47,921 nucleotides of DNA, taken from CAIOTO01 sp040389165 (GTDB taxonomy: Bacteria > Pseudomonadota > Alphaproteobacteria > Paracaedibacterales > CAIOTO01). Where the stretch lies: contig JAZKAK010000009.1 in the NCBI GenBank assembly GCA_040389165.1, positions 1-47,921 on the forward strand, written 5' to 3'. Of this stretch, positions 6,798 to 16,221 are shown piece by piece. Each line of letters opens with the position of its first letter. Positions within the stretch are counted from its first letter, which is position 1. Below the pieces are notes generated by a model, which worked only from the letters and a program-made list of their open reading frames with translations, had not been told where the DNA came from and did no database searches. The position numbers were made by a program, and so were the translations under genes.

Positions 6798-8933
6798 CTA
6801 AATCTGCCCTAAGTTACGAAGCTTAATCTTTGGGTGAACTTCTGCTTGTGAAATAATGATCGTCGATGGTCGCGCGCGATCCAAGATGCTGCGCACAAAG
6901 GGCCGCACACTAGCGCTGGTGACTAACACGGGTGTCTCGCCCATCATGGCTACGCGATCAAATCCTTGGCGAACTTTATTGATAAAGTCTTGGATCACGG
7001 ATGGGGGCATGGCAAGCTGCCGGCTCTCAAAATCACCGACGAGGTTTTCGGTGAAGTTTTGTTCCCATAGGGGCGATAACGTAAATATTGTTAGCTGCCC
7101 ATTTTGATCGGCATTTGCAAAGCTTATTTGGCGCATCAATCGTAATCGTACATGTTCGGTGATCATTGTCATATTACGTGTCATAGAGCTACCTTCGGCG
7201 ATGCCTTCAAGGATTGTGTTTAAGTCACGAATGGACACACGTTCACTAATCAGATTCTGGAAGATACGTTGAATGCCGCCAACAGTAATTTGTCCTGGCA
7301 CAATGTCATTAAGTAGTTTTTTATACCCTTCACTTAGATTTTCTAAGATATGTTGCGTATCTGCGTATGAAAATAGCTCAGTAATATTATCTTTTGCAAT
7401 TTCAGATAAATGGGTGGTAAGAACGGTCGGTGCCTCGACGAGGGTGTACCCCAGTTGTTCAGCCTGTGTGCGTTTGTCTTCGGTTATCCACATTGCTTTA
7501 AGGCCAAAGCTTGGCTCAATTGTATCTTCGCCTGATAACGCAATGGGATTCCCACGAGGATCCATAACAAGAATTTGGTTGCAACGCAAATCGCCACGAC
7601 CTGCTTCCATTTCTTTAATGCGAATAATGTACGAGTTTGCTCCTAATTGCATATTATCTTGCAAACGTATGGATGGTAAAATGATACCCATATCATTAGC
7701 TAGCGTTTGACGCAGAACCTTGATTTGATCCGTCAAGCGATTTCCCTTTTCTTGATTCACAAGGGATAGTAATCCAAGACCTAGTTCAATTCGTATTGTG
7801 TCGATAGCAGGTGCTTTTGTGAGCGTTTCTGCAGCTTTTGCTGTTGTTTTTTCTTGCAACGTGCGATCCAGAATATCTTTATCATCTTTTGTTTTCTGCA
7901 TTATTTTGTTCTGCTGTCCCTTGTAGGTGAACCAGCTTCCAGCGCCAGCAAGTGACGCAAGTGCTAAAAATGGGAGCATTGGAATGCCAGGTAGCAATGC
8001 CATTGAGCCGGATAAAAAGGCACTCATGCCAAGTGCCGATGGATAAGCACTTAACTGCCCAAACAATGCTTTGTCTGTCGTTCCTTCAACGCCGCCTTTA
8101 GATACCAAAAGACCAGCAGCGGTTGATACAATAAGTGCTGGAATTTGAGTAACTAGGCCATCACCAATGGTGAGTAATGTATATGTGCGTGTGGCATCCA
8201 TAAAATCCATATTGTTTTGCACAACGCCAATAATAACGCCACCGATGATATTGATAAATGTGATTAAAAGACCAGCAATGGCATCACCACGCACAAATTT
8301 AGCCGCACCATCCATGGACCCATAAAAATTACTTTCGCTTTCAAGTTCTTTACGGCGTGCTTTGGCTTCGGCTTCATTAATCAGGCCTGCCGATAAATCT
8401 GCATCAATTGCCATTTGCTTGCCTGGCATTGCATCTAAACTAAAACGTGCGGAAACTTCAGCAATACGGCCAGAACCTTTTGTGATAACGACAAAATTAA
8501 CGATAATCAAAATTGCAAAGACGATAAGTCCAATAACAAAGTTCCCACCCATGGCGAATTCACCAAAAGCGGCGATTACCTTTCCGGCGGCGTGTCCTCC
8601 TTCGTGTCCATGGGAAAGAATTAATCGAGTGGAGGCCACGTTAAGCGATAGCCGTATCATTGTTGACACCAAGAGAACCGTCGGAAATGAACTGAATTCA
8701 AGCGGCTTTACAATAAAGAGTGATGTCATAAGGATAAGAACCGAAAGCGTGATCGATATAGAGAAGCATAAATCCATCAAAGCACTTGGCATTGGCATGA
8801 TCAAAATGACCATAATGAGAATGATACCAAAAGCAAATGCGATATCAGTATGTTGTGTTAAAATTCTCAGATTAAATCCAAGTCCAAGAGGACCTGCAGT
8901 GTTTCCTGTTTTTGTTTTAACGAGATCTGCCAT
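6798..8933 (-). CDS. flhA: Flagellar biosynthesis protein FlhA
   Basis: This 711-residue protein has an N-terminal half with eight hydrophobic helices and a long cytoplasmic C-terminal half. The conserved FHIPEP-family stretch between helices is clear (VITKGSGRIAEVSARFSLDA and MPGKQMAIDADL). FlhA is the export-gate ring of the flagellar type III secretion system. It conducts protons and docks chaperone-substrate complexes through its cytoplasmic domain. Length is normal for the family. It follows flbD on the same strand after a 212-bp gap filled by a palindromic element, so it may be the end of the fliF operon or have its own promoter. Confidence 0.96.
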   Translation of the reverse strand: MADLVKTKTGNTAGPLGLGFNLRILTQHTDIAFAFGIILIMVILIMPMPSALMDLCFSISITLSVLILMTSLFIVKPLEFSSFPTVLLVSTMIRLSLNVASTRLILSHGHEGGHAAGKVIAAFGEFAMGGNFVIGLIVFAILIIVNFVVITKGSGRIAEVSARFSLDAMPGKQMAIDADLSAGLINEAEAKARRKELESESNFYGSMDGAAKFVRGDAIAGLLITFINIIGGVIIGVVQNNMDFMDATRTYTLLTIGDGLVTQIPALIVSTAAGLLVSKGGVEGTTDKALFGQLSAYPSALGMSAFLSGSMALLPGIPMLPFLALASLAGAGSWFTYKGQQNKIMQKTKDDKDILDRTLQEKTTAKAAETLTKAPAIDTIRIELGLGLLSLVNQEKGNRLTDQIKVLRQTLANDMGIILPSIRLQDNMQLGANSYIIRIKEMEAGRGDLRCNQILVMDPRGNPIALSGEDTIEPSFGLKAMWITEDKRTQAEQLGYTLVEAPTVLTTHLSEIAKDNITELFSYADTQHILENLSEGYKKLLNDIVPGQITVGGIQRIFQNLISERVSIRDLNTILEGIAEGSSMTRNMTMITEHVRLRLMRQISFANADQNGQLTIFTLSPLWEQNFTENLVGDFESRQLAMPPSVIQDFINKVRQGFDRVAMMGETPVLVTSASVRPFVRSILDRARPSTIIISQAEVHPKIKLRNLGQI

Positions 8934-8984
8934 GTTACATCCACTTTGTTGGTAGCAAAATAATTAAACTATCCGTCATTTCTT

Positions 8985-9103
8985 GTTATCTTCGGACCCG
9001 ATCCGAAGATCTCTATACGTAAAGAGGCATACAGTTTTGATTTTTAATTCTAACTATTTGCCGTTGAGACTTTATAGATCCTCGGATCAAGTCCGAGGAT
9101 GAC
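8985..9103. repeat. Two-hairpin palindromic element between flbD and flhA
   Basis: The left arm has CTTCGGACCCGATCCGAAG (8990-9008) and the right arm CCTCGGATCAAGTCCGAGG (about 9080-9098), ending GATGAC at 9103. Each arm is itself a hairpin, and the arms are inverted relative to each other. The same layout is seen at 30384-30482, so this is a dispersed family. The sequence between the arms is AT-rich and not shared. Confidence 0.75.
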
Positions 9104-9145
9104 ACTTAAGAAGAATTTTTAAAAAGTGACAAGGACTAATCATGC

Positions 9146-10558
9146 CTACATTGCCTTGTGTTCTTGCATTTTGTGCATTAACGGAGGATTCCTTAAATTA
9201 TTTTCAATTTCATTGATACTTTCGTTGTATTCTTTTAATTTATTGCGAAGTGTGCGAATAGAAATGCCTAATATGGTTGCTGCATGCGTTCGGTTTCCTA
9301 AACAATGAGTAAGCGTCCCGATGATCAAATCACGTTCCATGTCGGCCACGGTTCGCCCAACGTAAATTTGCGCCCCATTCTTGTTGGCAATATTATAATC
9401 GACATCTATTATTGCATTGGTTGCAGACGCATTGCTTTTAAGCATATGGGCATCAAGGTTTGCAAGATTAGGACCAAAAATATCTTCGGGTTCAATCACA
9501 TCTTGGCTTAGCAAAACTGCGCGATGCATAATATTTTCAAGTTCTCGCACATTTCCGCGCCAACTATGTTTTGTCATCAAGTCTGCGGATTGATCTGACA
9601 TTTTTTTGAGTGAGACATGATTTTGTTCGCAATATTTTGCAATGAAGTGTTCCGCTAGGGGGATGATATCTTGAAGTCGTTCCTTAAGTTGAGGGATATG
9701 TAGATTGACAACATTAAGCCTAAAATAAAGATCTTCACGAAAATCACCTTTATTAATAGCCTCAAGCATATCACGATTTGATGTTGCTAAAATGCGAATA
9801 TTGACTGATACAGGTTGGGTCCCGCCCACGCGATCAATAACACGCTCTTGAATTGCACGTAGTAATTTCGCCTGTAAACGTGGATGCATTTCGCTAATTT
9901 CATCAAGTAGTAATGTGCCGCCACTGGCTTCTTCAAATTTACCGATACGACGTGCGATTGCGCCTGTGAATGCGCCTTTTTCGTGCCCAAAGAGTTCTGA
10001 TTCGAGTAGATTTTCAGGGATTGCCGCACAATTAATCGTCACAAATGCTTTCTCAGCACGTTTTGAATGCAAATGAATGTATTTGGCCATAACTTCTTTG
10101 CCAGTACCTGATTCACCTGTCAGGAAAACGGAAGCTTCGCTCGGTGCAATTTTGTCAGCAAGTGTAAGCAATGACTTCATTATTGGATCATTAAAGATAA
10201 AAGCGGATTTCACTTCGGCAGCGGCACTGATAACTGCTGCAATTAATTCAGGATCAGGTGGCAAGGGAAGGTATTCTTTCGCGCCTGCTTCTATTGCCTC
10301 TCCCGCTAATTTTGGATTTGCATTAACACCACATGCAACGACAGGGGTGCAAATACGTTCATTTTCCATAGCTCGTAGAAAGTGCGGCACATTTAAAAGA
10401 ACATCCACCAAAACGAGATCTGTTCCTTTTCCAGCTCGCAATGCGTTCAGACCTTCGTCAAGTGTCAGTGCTTGTGTAACATTTGCTCCCTTTTTAATGG
10501 CGATATGAGCTGCAATTGTTGCATGACCTTGGAGTGAGCCAATGATGAGTATGCGCAT
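9146..10558 (-). CDS. flbD: Sigma-54-dependent flagellar transcription factor FlbD
   Basis: Domain order is an N-terminal receiver-like domain (1-115), an AAA+ activator domain (about 120-355) and a Fis-type helix-turn-helix near the C terminus (about 415-450). The Walker A GESGTGKE (148-155), sigma-54 contact loop GAFTGA (195-200) and Walker B GGTLLLDE are intact, so it should drive sigma-54 open-complex formation. The receiver keeps a candidate Asp52 and Lys94, but the usual N-terminal acidic pair is replaced (residues 4-8 LIIGS), so Mg-dependent phosphorylation is doubtful. Its place after fliN matches Caulobacter flbD, which activates late flagellar genes and represses fliF. No clear sigma-54 promoter was found in the window. 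Confidence 0.92.
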   Translation of the reverse strand: MRILIIGSLQGHATIAAHIAIKKGANVTQALTLDEGLNALRAGKGTDLVLVDVLLNVPHFLRAMENERICTPVVACGVNANPKLAGEAIEAGAKEYLPLPPDPELIAAVISAAAEVKSAFIFNDPIMKSLLTLADKIAPSEASVFLTGESGTGKEVMAKYIHLHSKRAEKAFVTINCAAIPENLLESELFGHEKGAFTGAIARRIGKFEEASGGTLLLDEISEMHPRLQAKLLRAIQERVIDRVGGTQPVSVNIRILATSNRDMLEAINKGDFREDLYFRLNVVNLHIPQLKERLQDIIPLAEHFIAKYCEQNHVSLKKMSDQSADLMTKHSWRGNVRELENIMHRAVLLSQDVIEPEDIFGPNLANLDAHMLKSNASATNAIIDVDYNIANKNGAQIYVGRTVADMERDLIIGTLTHCLGNRTHAATILGISIRTLRNKLKEYNESINEIENNLRNPPLMHKMQEHKAM

Positions 10559-10562
10559 AGAT

Positions 10563-10973
10563 TTAGCTCCGATCCGATTTAATGATTTCAGTCATAGTGA
10601 CACCAAGATGATCGTCAACTACTACCACCTCGCCGCGCGCAATCAAACGATTGTTAACATAGATGTCAATGGCTTCGCCCACGCGACGATCGAGCTCAAC
10701 AACGGCGCCTCGACCAAGTTTAAGAAGTTGATGGACAGGCATTGTGCTGCGACCAAGAACTGCCGAGATTTGAACAGGCACATCATAGACGGCTTCAAGC
10801 TCTTTCGCGATAAACGGTCGTTCTTTTGTTGATGATTCATTTTTAGTACCCACGTCTTTGTTATTCGCATCATTCTCGTATGAATTTCCTTTTCCATCGA
10901 TCTGCGATAGAAGCTCATTCATTTGTGTATTTGACGTTCCGTTTGTGCCATTGTTTTCTGTGTCATCAATCAT
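10563..10973 (-). CDS. fliN: Flagellar motor switch protein FliN
   Basis: The last 80 residues form a SpoA/FliN domain (DVPVQISAVLGRSTMPVHQL, GRGAVVELDR and VNNRLIARGEVVVVDDHLGV). The first 55 residues are acidic, Asn-rich and probably disordered. FliN builds the lower C ring with FliM and docks FliH during export. At 136 residues it has family length. It overlaps the fliH stop by 4 bp and lies 4 bp before flbD, so it is part of one tightly packed operon. Confidence 0.95.
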   Translation of the reverse strand: MIDDTENNGTNGTSNTQMNELLSQIDGKGNSYENDANNKDVGTKNESSTKERPFIAKELEAVYDVPVQISAVLGRSTMPVHQLLKLGRGAVVELDRRVGEAIDIYVNNRLIARGEVVVVDDHLGVTMTEIIKSDRS

Positions 10974-11644
10974 TTGCTTATTTCCTTATTTGATTCATTT
11001 GAGTCTGTTGACAGTGCGAGACGTGCGCATAATTCATGAATAGTGTTAAGTAGATCTGGTTGATTCCACCTTGCCCCGCCGCCTTTCCATTCAACACGGC
11101 ATTCCCATTCTTTTAGGTCATCATCGATATGTAATGTTATTTTGTTTGTATGATGGCTTTGGATATCCATAATGCATTCGCGAATATCATCCGTCGTATT
11201 AGCAGCTAGAAAAATAGAAATGTCTTGATGGTCAAGTAATGTTGATAAGATGTAGCGAACGGCATGTTCCATTTCATCCCCTCCATATTTACTTAAATAA
11301 TGCGGAAATACTTTTTTGAGTATACTTGCCGATAATCTCATGACGGTCTGTATTAATTCGATTTCATATGTGCGTTCATGTTGAACCAACGTTCCTATAT
11401 CTTTGTATATGTTAATAAATGCAGTTTGTAGATGTTGTTGATTTTTTGTGAGAGCATTAAGTTCGCCGTGAACAGAGCCTTCTTCAAAACCACGTGCGAA
11501 TCCTGTTAAGTGCCCCTCAGAGCGTGCGTTTTTAAGCTCATCCTCTGTATAAGACTTTGTTATGTGAGCTTCCTTTGTTTGCACATTAATAGGAACTTCA
11601 GCTAAATTGAAATCTACATTAAAAATAAAATCACGGTTTTTCAT
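10970..11644 (-). CDS. fliH: Flagellar assembly protein FliH (FlbE-like)
   Basis: This 224-residue protein carries a Gly-spaced helix typical of FliH (GHLTGFARGFEEGSVHGEL, about 44-62). A C-terminal domain follows with VMRLSASILKKVFPHYL and the closing WKGGGARWNQPDLLNTIHEL. FliH forms the stator of the flagellar export ATPase FliI and links it to FliN. The gene sits between fliG (6-bp gap) and fliN (4-bp overlap), exactly where Caulobacter has flbE/fliH. Sequence identity in this family is low, so context adds much of the certainty. fliI itself is not in the window. Confidence 0.87.
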   Translation of the reverse strand: MKNRDFIFNVDFNLAEVPINVQTKEAHITKSYTEDELKNARSEGHLTGFARGFEEGSVHGELNALTKNQQHLQTAFINIYKDIGTLVQHERTYEIELIQTVMRLSASILKKVFPHYLSKYGGDEMEHAVRYILSTLLDHQDISIFLAANTTDDIRECIMDIQSHHTNKITLHIDDDLKEWECRVEWKGGGARWNQPDLLNTIHELCARLALSTDSNESNKEISK

Positions 11645-11650
11645 ATCTAT

Positions 11651-12670
11651 TTATCCTATTAATTGATCGCCGCCATCTTGGCCAGAAGCGATGAATATTA
11701 AATTCTGTGAAGCAAGATTTTTAGCTGTAAGCACAATCAGGCTCTGCGCTTCTTCTACATCTCGAAGGCGCACCATTCCGAGTTGTTTTATGTCATCTTC
11801 CATTAATTTAGATGCTCTTTCCGACATATTTGAGAAGAACAAGCTTTTGATGTGGTCGCCGCTTCCTTTAAGAGCAAGCACAAGTTTTGTTTTGTCTACA
11901 TTGCGTATTAATGTTTGTACGCTTGCGTGATCTAATTTAGAGAGATCATCAAATGTAAACATGAGTGACCGTATACGTTCAGCAGCCTCAACATTCTTTG
12001 TTTCTAATGATCTTAGAAAGCGTGTTTCGTTCGTTTTGTCAAAATTGTTGAAGATTTCCGCAACCATTTCGTGCGTATCACGTTTCGTCCCACGTGCCAA
12101 ATTGCTCATAAATTCATGACGGAGTGTGTCTTCAACAGTGACCATGATTTCTTTTCGTACAGATTCCATTTTGAGCATGCGTTGTACGACTTCAGTAGAG
12201 AAACTGTCGGGTAAAAGTGTTAAAATACGAGAAGCATTGATTGGTTTGATGCGTGACAACACAACCGCTACTGTTTGTGGGTATTCATTTTTAAGAAAAC
12301 TTGCGAGCAATTCTTCGCTTACATTATTTAATTTATCCCAAAGTGTGCGTCCCGCAGGCCCTCTGATTTCTTCCATAATGGCGTCAGCTCTTTCTTTTGA
12401 TAAAGCTGCGGCAAGTAGGCGTTCTGTGCTATCAATTGAGCCAATAAGAGAGCCAGTGGAAGACATTTCATTCGCAAAATCAATCAGTGTCGCATCAACA
12501 TACATTGCTTTTATTGCGCCAAGATTTATCATAATAGTTGAAAGTTCACGAATTTCATCGGAATCTAGCATGGCAAGAATCTTTAATGTGAGTTCATTCG
12601 GTAATGACAACATCATAATTGCTGCTTTTTCAATTCCAGTAAAAACTCGATCGCGTGCGCGTTCTGCCAT
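11651..12670 (-). CDS. fliG: Flagellar motor switch protein FliG
   Basis: This 339-residue protein shows the three ARM-like FliG domains: N-terminal (KAAIMMLSLPNE), middle with the EHPQ-type motif here as NEYPQTVAVVLSRI, and the C-terminal torque helix region with charged residues (MSERASKLMEDDIKQLG). FliG binds the C terminus of FliF and contacts the stator MotA. Length and motifs are normal, including the GSGDHIKSLFFSNMSERA segment before the torque helix. It follows fliF by 19 bp in the same operon. Confidence 0.96.
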   Translation of the reverse strand: MAERARDRVFTGIEKAAIMMLSLPNELTLKILAMLDSDEIRELSTIMINLGAIKAMYVDATLIDFANEMSSTGSLIGSIDSTERLLAAALSKERADAIMEEIRGPAGRTLWDKLNNVSEELLASFLKNEYPQTVAVVLSRIKPINASRILTLLPDSFSTEVVQRMLKMESVRKEIMVTVEDTLRHEFMSNLARGTKRDTHEMVAEIFNNFDKTNETRFLRSLETKNVEAAERIRSLMFTFDDLSKLDHASVQTLIRNVDKTKLVLALKGSGDHIKSLFFSNMSERASKLMEDDIKQLGMVRLRDVEEAQSLIVLTAKNLASQNLIFIASGQDGGDQLIG

Positions 12671-12689
12671 GATCTAAAACTTTCTTATG

Positions 12690-14315
12690 CTATTCAGCAT
12701 GAATCCAGGTGCGCATAATCGCAACTGCTTCATCTGGGTGCTTTTCTATGATTTCACTAATTCTTTTAATAGAAGATGTGTTCACGCGGCCTTCGATATT
12801 TTCCATATCAATCATATTTTGCTTCGTTCCTCTTTGGATTCCATTAGGAAAGTCTTCTTCACCGTATATGTCATCGTTTTCTGCCGTAATTGTCTGTGAG
12901 GCATTTTTTGATCCGCTGCTGATTCCGGCAAGTTTTAGAACCATTGGTCGTATTACACCAAAGAACAAAAGCATGCCAATACCTGCTAAAAGTAAAAGAT
13001 CCATTGTTTTGGGTTGAGAAACAGTATTTGTTATTTTTGTCATAAGTGTTAGTTTTTTGTCAGGTTCTAGATTTTCGTTGAAGCGCATGTTGACAATTTT
13101 AACGGTATCGCCGCGGTCTTCTTTGAAACCGGCCGCTGTTCTAACAAGGTCTGTAATTTGAGTGATTTCTTCAGCCGTGCGTGGACTGTAAGCGTCTTTC
13201 CCATCGGCTCCTTTTTTATATGTGCCGTCAATTAGAACAGCAATGGATAGGCGTTTAATTGTGCCAGATTCTTTGATGTGCGTGCGTGTTGTATTTGAAA
13301 TCTCGAAAGAAGTATTTTCATCCGTACGTGTTGCTTGATTCTTGCTTTGACTTCCTGTGCCTGCGGTTGCACCCGGATCAGGGAGAGCATTTTGAACCGT
13401 TATTGCATCGGCTGCTGATGCCTCGTTTCCATTAGAGCCTTCATTTGAATTTTGTATTGATCGTGCTACCTGACCGTCGGGATTGAATTCTACAGATGTC
13501 GACGTGATTTTATCAAAATCCAACTCAGCGCTGATTTCAGCGCGTGCACGACCAGGTCCCAGTGTTCGTTCAAGTAAGGATTCAATAGATCTTGATAATT
13601 TTCCTTCAAACGCTTGTCTGGTTTCTTGCTGGTTTATAGAAGAATCATTGCCATACTCGGTTCTGTCTTGTCCCTTTGCAAGCAGCGTTCCTTTATCATC
13701 AATGATGGATATTTTATCAAGCGTTAGATCTGGAATAGCTGATGCAACAAGATGTTGTATGGACAAAACTTGATTGACAGATAAACGAGAAACTCCTTTC
13801 ATTTTAAGAATAATGGAGGCACTTGGTGTTGATTTTTCTTGGGAGAAAAGTTCACGTTTTGGAATAACAAGATGCACACGTGCTGATTGCACCCCTTGAA
13901 TCGTTCGGACTGATTTTGCAAGCTCGCCTTCGGTAGCGCGTAGAAAGTTGATGTCCATGAGGGCATGTGTTGTTCCGAGAACGTCTGTTTTATCGAATAT
14001 TTCATAACCGATCGTACCGCCGGCCGGAAGGCCATCTGTAGCTAGTTCCATTCGAAGTTTTGCAATATTTTCAAGGGGCACAAAAATCTGATTGCCTTCA
14101 CCTCTTACTTCGGTTGGGATATTCATAGACCTGAGACGTTCAAGGATCTTTGCTCCATCACCTGGGTCCATTTGAGCAAAGAGAAGTCCCATTTCGGGTT
14201 CTTGCGTGCGAACAATGAGGAAAATAAAAAAGGCAGTGCTTGCAAGAATGGTGCCAGCAATGGATGCAGCACGTGCAAAGCCAATTTTTTCAATAAAATC
14301 CTTAATTATGTCCAC
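12690..14315 (-). CDS. fliF: Flagellar MS-ring protein FliF
   Basis: This 541-residue protein has a first membrane helix at about 17-37, a YscJ-like ring-building region (LERLRSMNIPTEV, LATDGLPAGGTIGYEIFD) and a long periplasmic loop. A second membrane helix near residue 450 (LLLLAGIGMLLFFGVIRPM) is followed by the cytoplasmic FliG-binding tail ending AIMRTWIHAE. FliF forms the MS ring on which the export gate and switch assemble, and its synthesis starts flagellum building. It heads the minus-strand flagellar operon. The upstream gap is shared with a divergent symporter gene and holds a CtrA-like motif. Confidence 0.96.
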   Translation of the reverse strand: MDIIKDFIEKIGFARAASIAGTILASTAFFIFLIVRTQEPEMGLLFAQMDPGDGAKILERLRSMNIPTEVRGEGNQIFVPLENIAKLRMELATDGLPAGGTIGYEIFDKTDVLGTTHALMDINFLRATEGELAKSVRTIQGVQSARVHLVIPKRELFSQEKSTPSASIILKMKGVSRLSVNQVLSIQHLVASAIPDLTLDKISIIDDKGTLLAKGQDRTEYGNDSSINQQETRQAFEGKLSRSIESLLERTLGPGRARAEISAELDFDKITSTSVEFNPDGQVARSIQNSNEGSNGNEASAADAITVQNALPDPGATAGTGSQSKNQATRTDENTSFEISNTTRTHIKESGTIKRLSIAVLIDGTYKKGADGKDAYSPRTAEEITQITDLVRTAAGFKEDRGDTVKIVNMRFNENLEPDKKLTLMTKITNTVSQPKTMDLLLLAGIGMLLFFGVIRPMVLKLAGISSGSKNASQTITAENDDIYGEEDFPNGIQRGTKQNMIDMENIEGRVNTSSIKRISEIIEKHPDEAVAIMRTWIHAE

Positions 14316-14364
14316 AAACTCTGCCTTCTTACGTGTCCTTACTATTTAAAATACAACACAACTT

Positions 14365-14399
14365 TTAAACAAATAGTTAACGGACAGGCAAATTTTGCC
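14365..14399. promoter_or_regulatory. Candidate regulatory sites upstream of fliF
   Basis: TTAA at 14365-14368 and TTAAC at 14377-14381 are spaced by 8 bp, one more than the CtrA consensus (TAAA-N7-TTAAC is an alternative reading). Next to it a perfect 13-bp palindrome GGCAAATTTTGCC spans 14387-14399. Either could be an operator for the divergent fliF or symporter gene. The evidence is pattern only. Confidence 0.25.
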
Positions 14400-14598
14400 G
14401 AAATAATTTGTTTTTAAGGAAAAAAATGCCGCATTAACATGTCATAAAAGAAAAGAGCGATAATAGTGCATAGTTGTGATATGACTTGAAACGTCAATTC
14501 AAGCTTGTGTGTTGTAAGAATTGACATTAATATGATGGTTTAAATAATCAAAAAAAATCTAACGATTTTGCCTAGTACACTGTAGGAGCTCTATTCTT

Positions 14599-15828
14599 AT
14601 GCCAAACATGTTAACTTTTTGTAAAAGCCTTCCGGCTCAATTGATTTTATGTCTTATCGTAGGTCTTACATTGAGTGCACATATACCATTGGGAATTGTT
14701 GACCTGTTCTACACCATAAGTTGTTTGATCAAAGACTTGCTTATGTATGCGCTGCCGTTTGTGATTTTTAGCTATATGTGGGCAGCGCTTTCTGCGTTTG
14801 GTAATCGCGGTTTTGTTCTTATCATATTAACATTTCTGCTTATTGTTGCGGCCAACACCATAACCCTATTGACAGCCTATGGTATCGGATCCGTTATTTT
14901 GCCAACCATTATCGATGGATCGATCACGCGTCTTGCGACAGATGGTGTTGAAACTGTTTCCAGTTTATGGTCGTTACCAGATTGGCAATACATAAAGCCA
15001 GTTCATGGAATGGCAGCGGGGATATTCTTTGGCGTCCTAACGATGCTTACGCATTCGCCTGTGTTGCGCGATAAAAGTCTTCGCATGCGCGATTTTGCTA
15101 CGGCCGGCCTTAAAAAAGGTTTCATCCCCGTGTTGCCGCTTTACGTGTTGGGATTTGTGATGAAGCTGTCACGCGATGGGCATCTAGGCAATTTAATGCA
15201 TGGCTATGCGCATACGTTCTTATTCATCTGTGTCCTTATTATTGTATACCTTATGTTTTGGTATTACGTTGGCAGTTATTTTAATACCAGTAAATGTATC
15301 GCGAGCATTCGTGAGATGTTGCCCGCGGGTATTACGGGTCTTACAACGATGTCAAGCTCTGCTGCAATGCCTGTCACATTAGATGCGACTGAGAAAAACA
15401 TTGATGATCGTGAATTTGCTGATTTTATTGTGCCAACGAGTGTGAATGCGCATCTTATGGGAGATGGTCTTAGTATAACGATAACAGCGATGGCGTTGTT
15501 GCTGATGTCAGGACATGGTTTGCCAGCTTGGCCTGTGTTTATGCTGTATACACTTCATTATTGCTTGGTTAAATTTTCTGCAGCAGGTGTTCCTGGCGGC
15601 GGTGTGATTGTTATTTTGCCTGTTGTGCGCGATTATTTGGGATTGGACGAGGCAACAACTTCGCTGCTTGCGACTATTTATTTGCTGCAGGATCCAATTT
15701 TAACGTCAGCAAATGTAATGGGGAATGGTGCTTTTGCTATGGTTACGCATCGTTTGTTGAAGCCAATGCTCAGAAAAGAGTCGGCGCGTGATGAGCACTT
15801 GAATCAAATCGTGCAAAACCCTACTTGA
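14599..15828 (+). CDS. Dicarboxylate/amino acid:cation symporter (DAACS family)
   Basis: This 409-residue membrane protein has about eight helices plus re-entrant loops. The family's Ser-rich motif is present as TTMSSSAAMPVTLD (about 252-265), and the second loop as AAGVPGGGVIVILPVV (about 331-346). DAACS (GltP/DctA) carriers import glutamate, aspartate or C4-dicarboxylates with Na+ or H+. The motif differs somewhat from the canonical one, so the substrate is open. A good AGGAG lies 9 bases before the ATG. It is divergent from fliF and 58 bp ahead of the atpC gene. Confidence 0.88.
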   Translation: MPNMLTFCKSLPAQLILCLIVGLTLSAHIPLGIVDLFYTISCLIKDLLMYALPFVIFSYMWAALSAFGNRGFVLIILTFLLIVAANTITLLTAYGIGSVILPTIIDGSITRLATDGVETVSSLWSLPDWQYIKPVHGMAAGIFFGVLTMLTHSPVLRDKSLRMRDFATAGLKKGFIPVLPLYVLGFVMKLSRDGHLGNLMHGYAHTFLFICVLIIVYLMFWYYVGSYFNTSKCIASIREMLPAGITGLTTMSSSAAMPVTLDATEKNIDDREFADFIVPTSVNAHLMGDGLSITITAMALLLMSGHGLPAWPVFMLYTLHYCLVKFSAAGVPGGGVIVILPVVRDYLGLDEATTSLLATIYLLQDPILTSANVMGNGAFAMVTHRLLKPMLRKESARDEHLNQIVQNPT

Positions 15829-15886
15829 CGTGTCGCGTATTTTGCTCGACAGTATGAATATAAAAACGAGCCATTGATTTTCAAAA

Positions 15887-16189
15887 ATGACCTATTTCAC
15901 ATTTAATATCTTATCAACCACACACACCATTTTTACGGGTAAAATCAGGCAAATAACGTTGCCTGGGGTGAAGGGAAAGATGACCCTTTCAGCCGATCAT
16001 ATGCCTATTATTTCAGCGCTTAGCGCTGGTCATGTATCTGTTTGGTTGGATGAGTCAAAAGATTCATTAAAAGTATTTCCAATTCCTGGTGGATTTGTCG
16101 ATATGAAAGATAACAAATGTATAGTTTTTGTTAACGATCAAGATGACTTGCTGTCGCTACTTTTGCAAGATCATGCAAAACGGGTCTGA
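15887..16189 (+). CDS. atpC: Short ATP synthase F1 epsilon subunit (AtpC)
   Basis: The 100 residues match the N-terminal beta-sandwich of F1 epsilon (FTGKIRQITLPGVKGKMTLSADHMPIISAL, written here in parts: the key segments are ITLPGVKGKMTLSADHMP and PGGFVDMKDNKCIVFVND). This domain binds the central gamma stalk. The usual two C-terminal helices, about 40 residues that act as an inhibitory brake, are missing. The gene is also away from other atp genes, which commonly form atpHAGDC. It follows the symporter gene and is convergent with the rpn gene. It could be a functional short epsilon or a second copy. Confidence 0.85.
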   Translation: MTYFTFNILSTTHTIFTGKIRQITLPGVKGKMTLSADHMPIISALSAGHVSVWLDESKDSLKVFPIPGGFVDMKDNKCIVFVNDQDDLLSLLLQDHAKRV

Positions 16190-16221
16190 TTAGAGCAGCT
16201 TTGTGAAGTGGAAAATTACAC

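Noticed and set aside
14380..14420. Possible sigma-54 promoter upstream of fliF
   Set aside because: The only GG/GC pair on the minus strand has 8 rather than 10 bases between the dinucleotides, and flanking bases do not fit.
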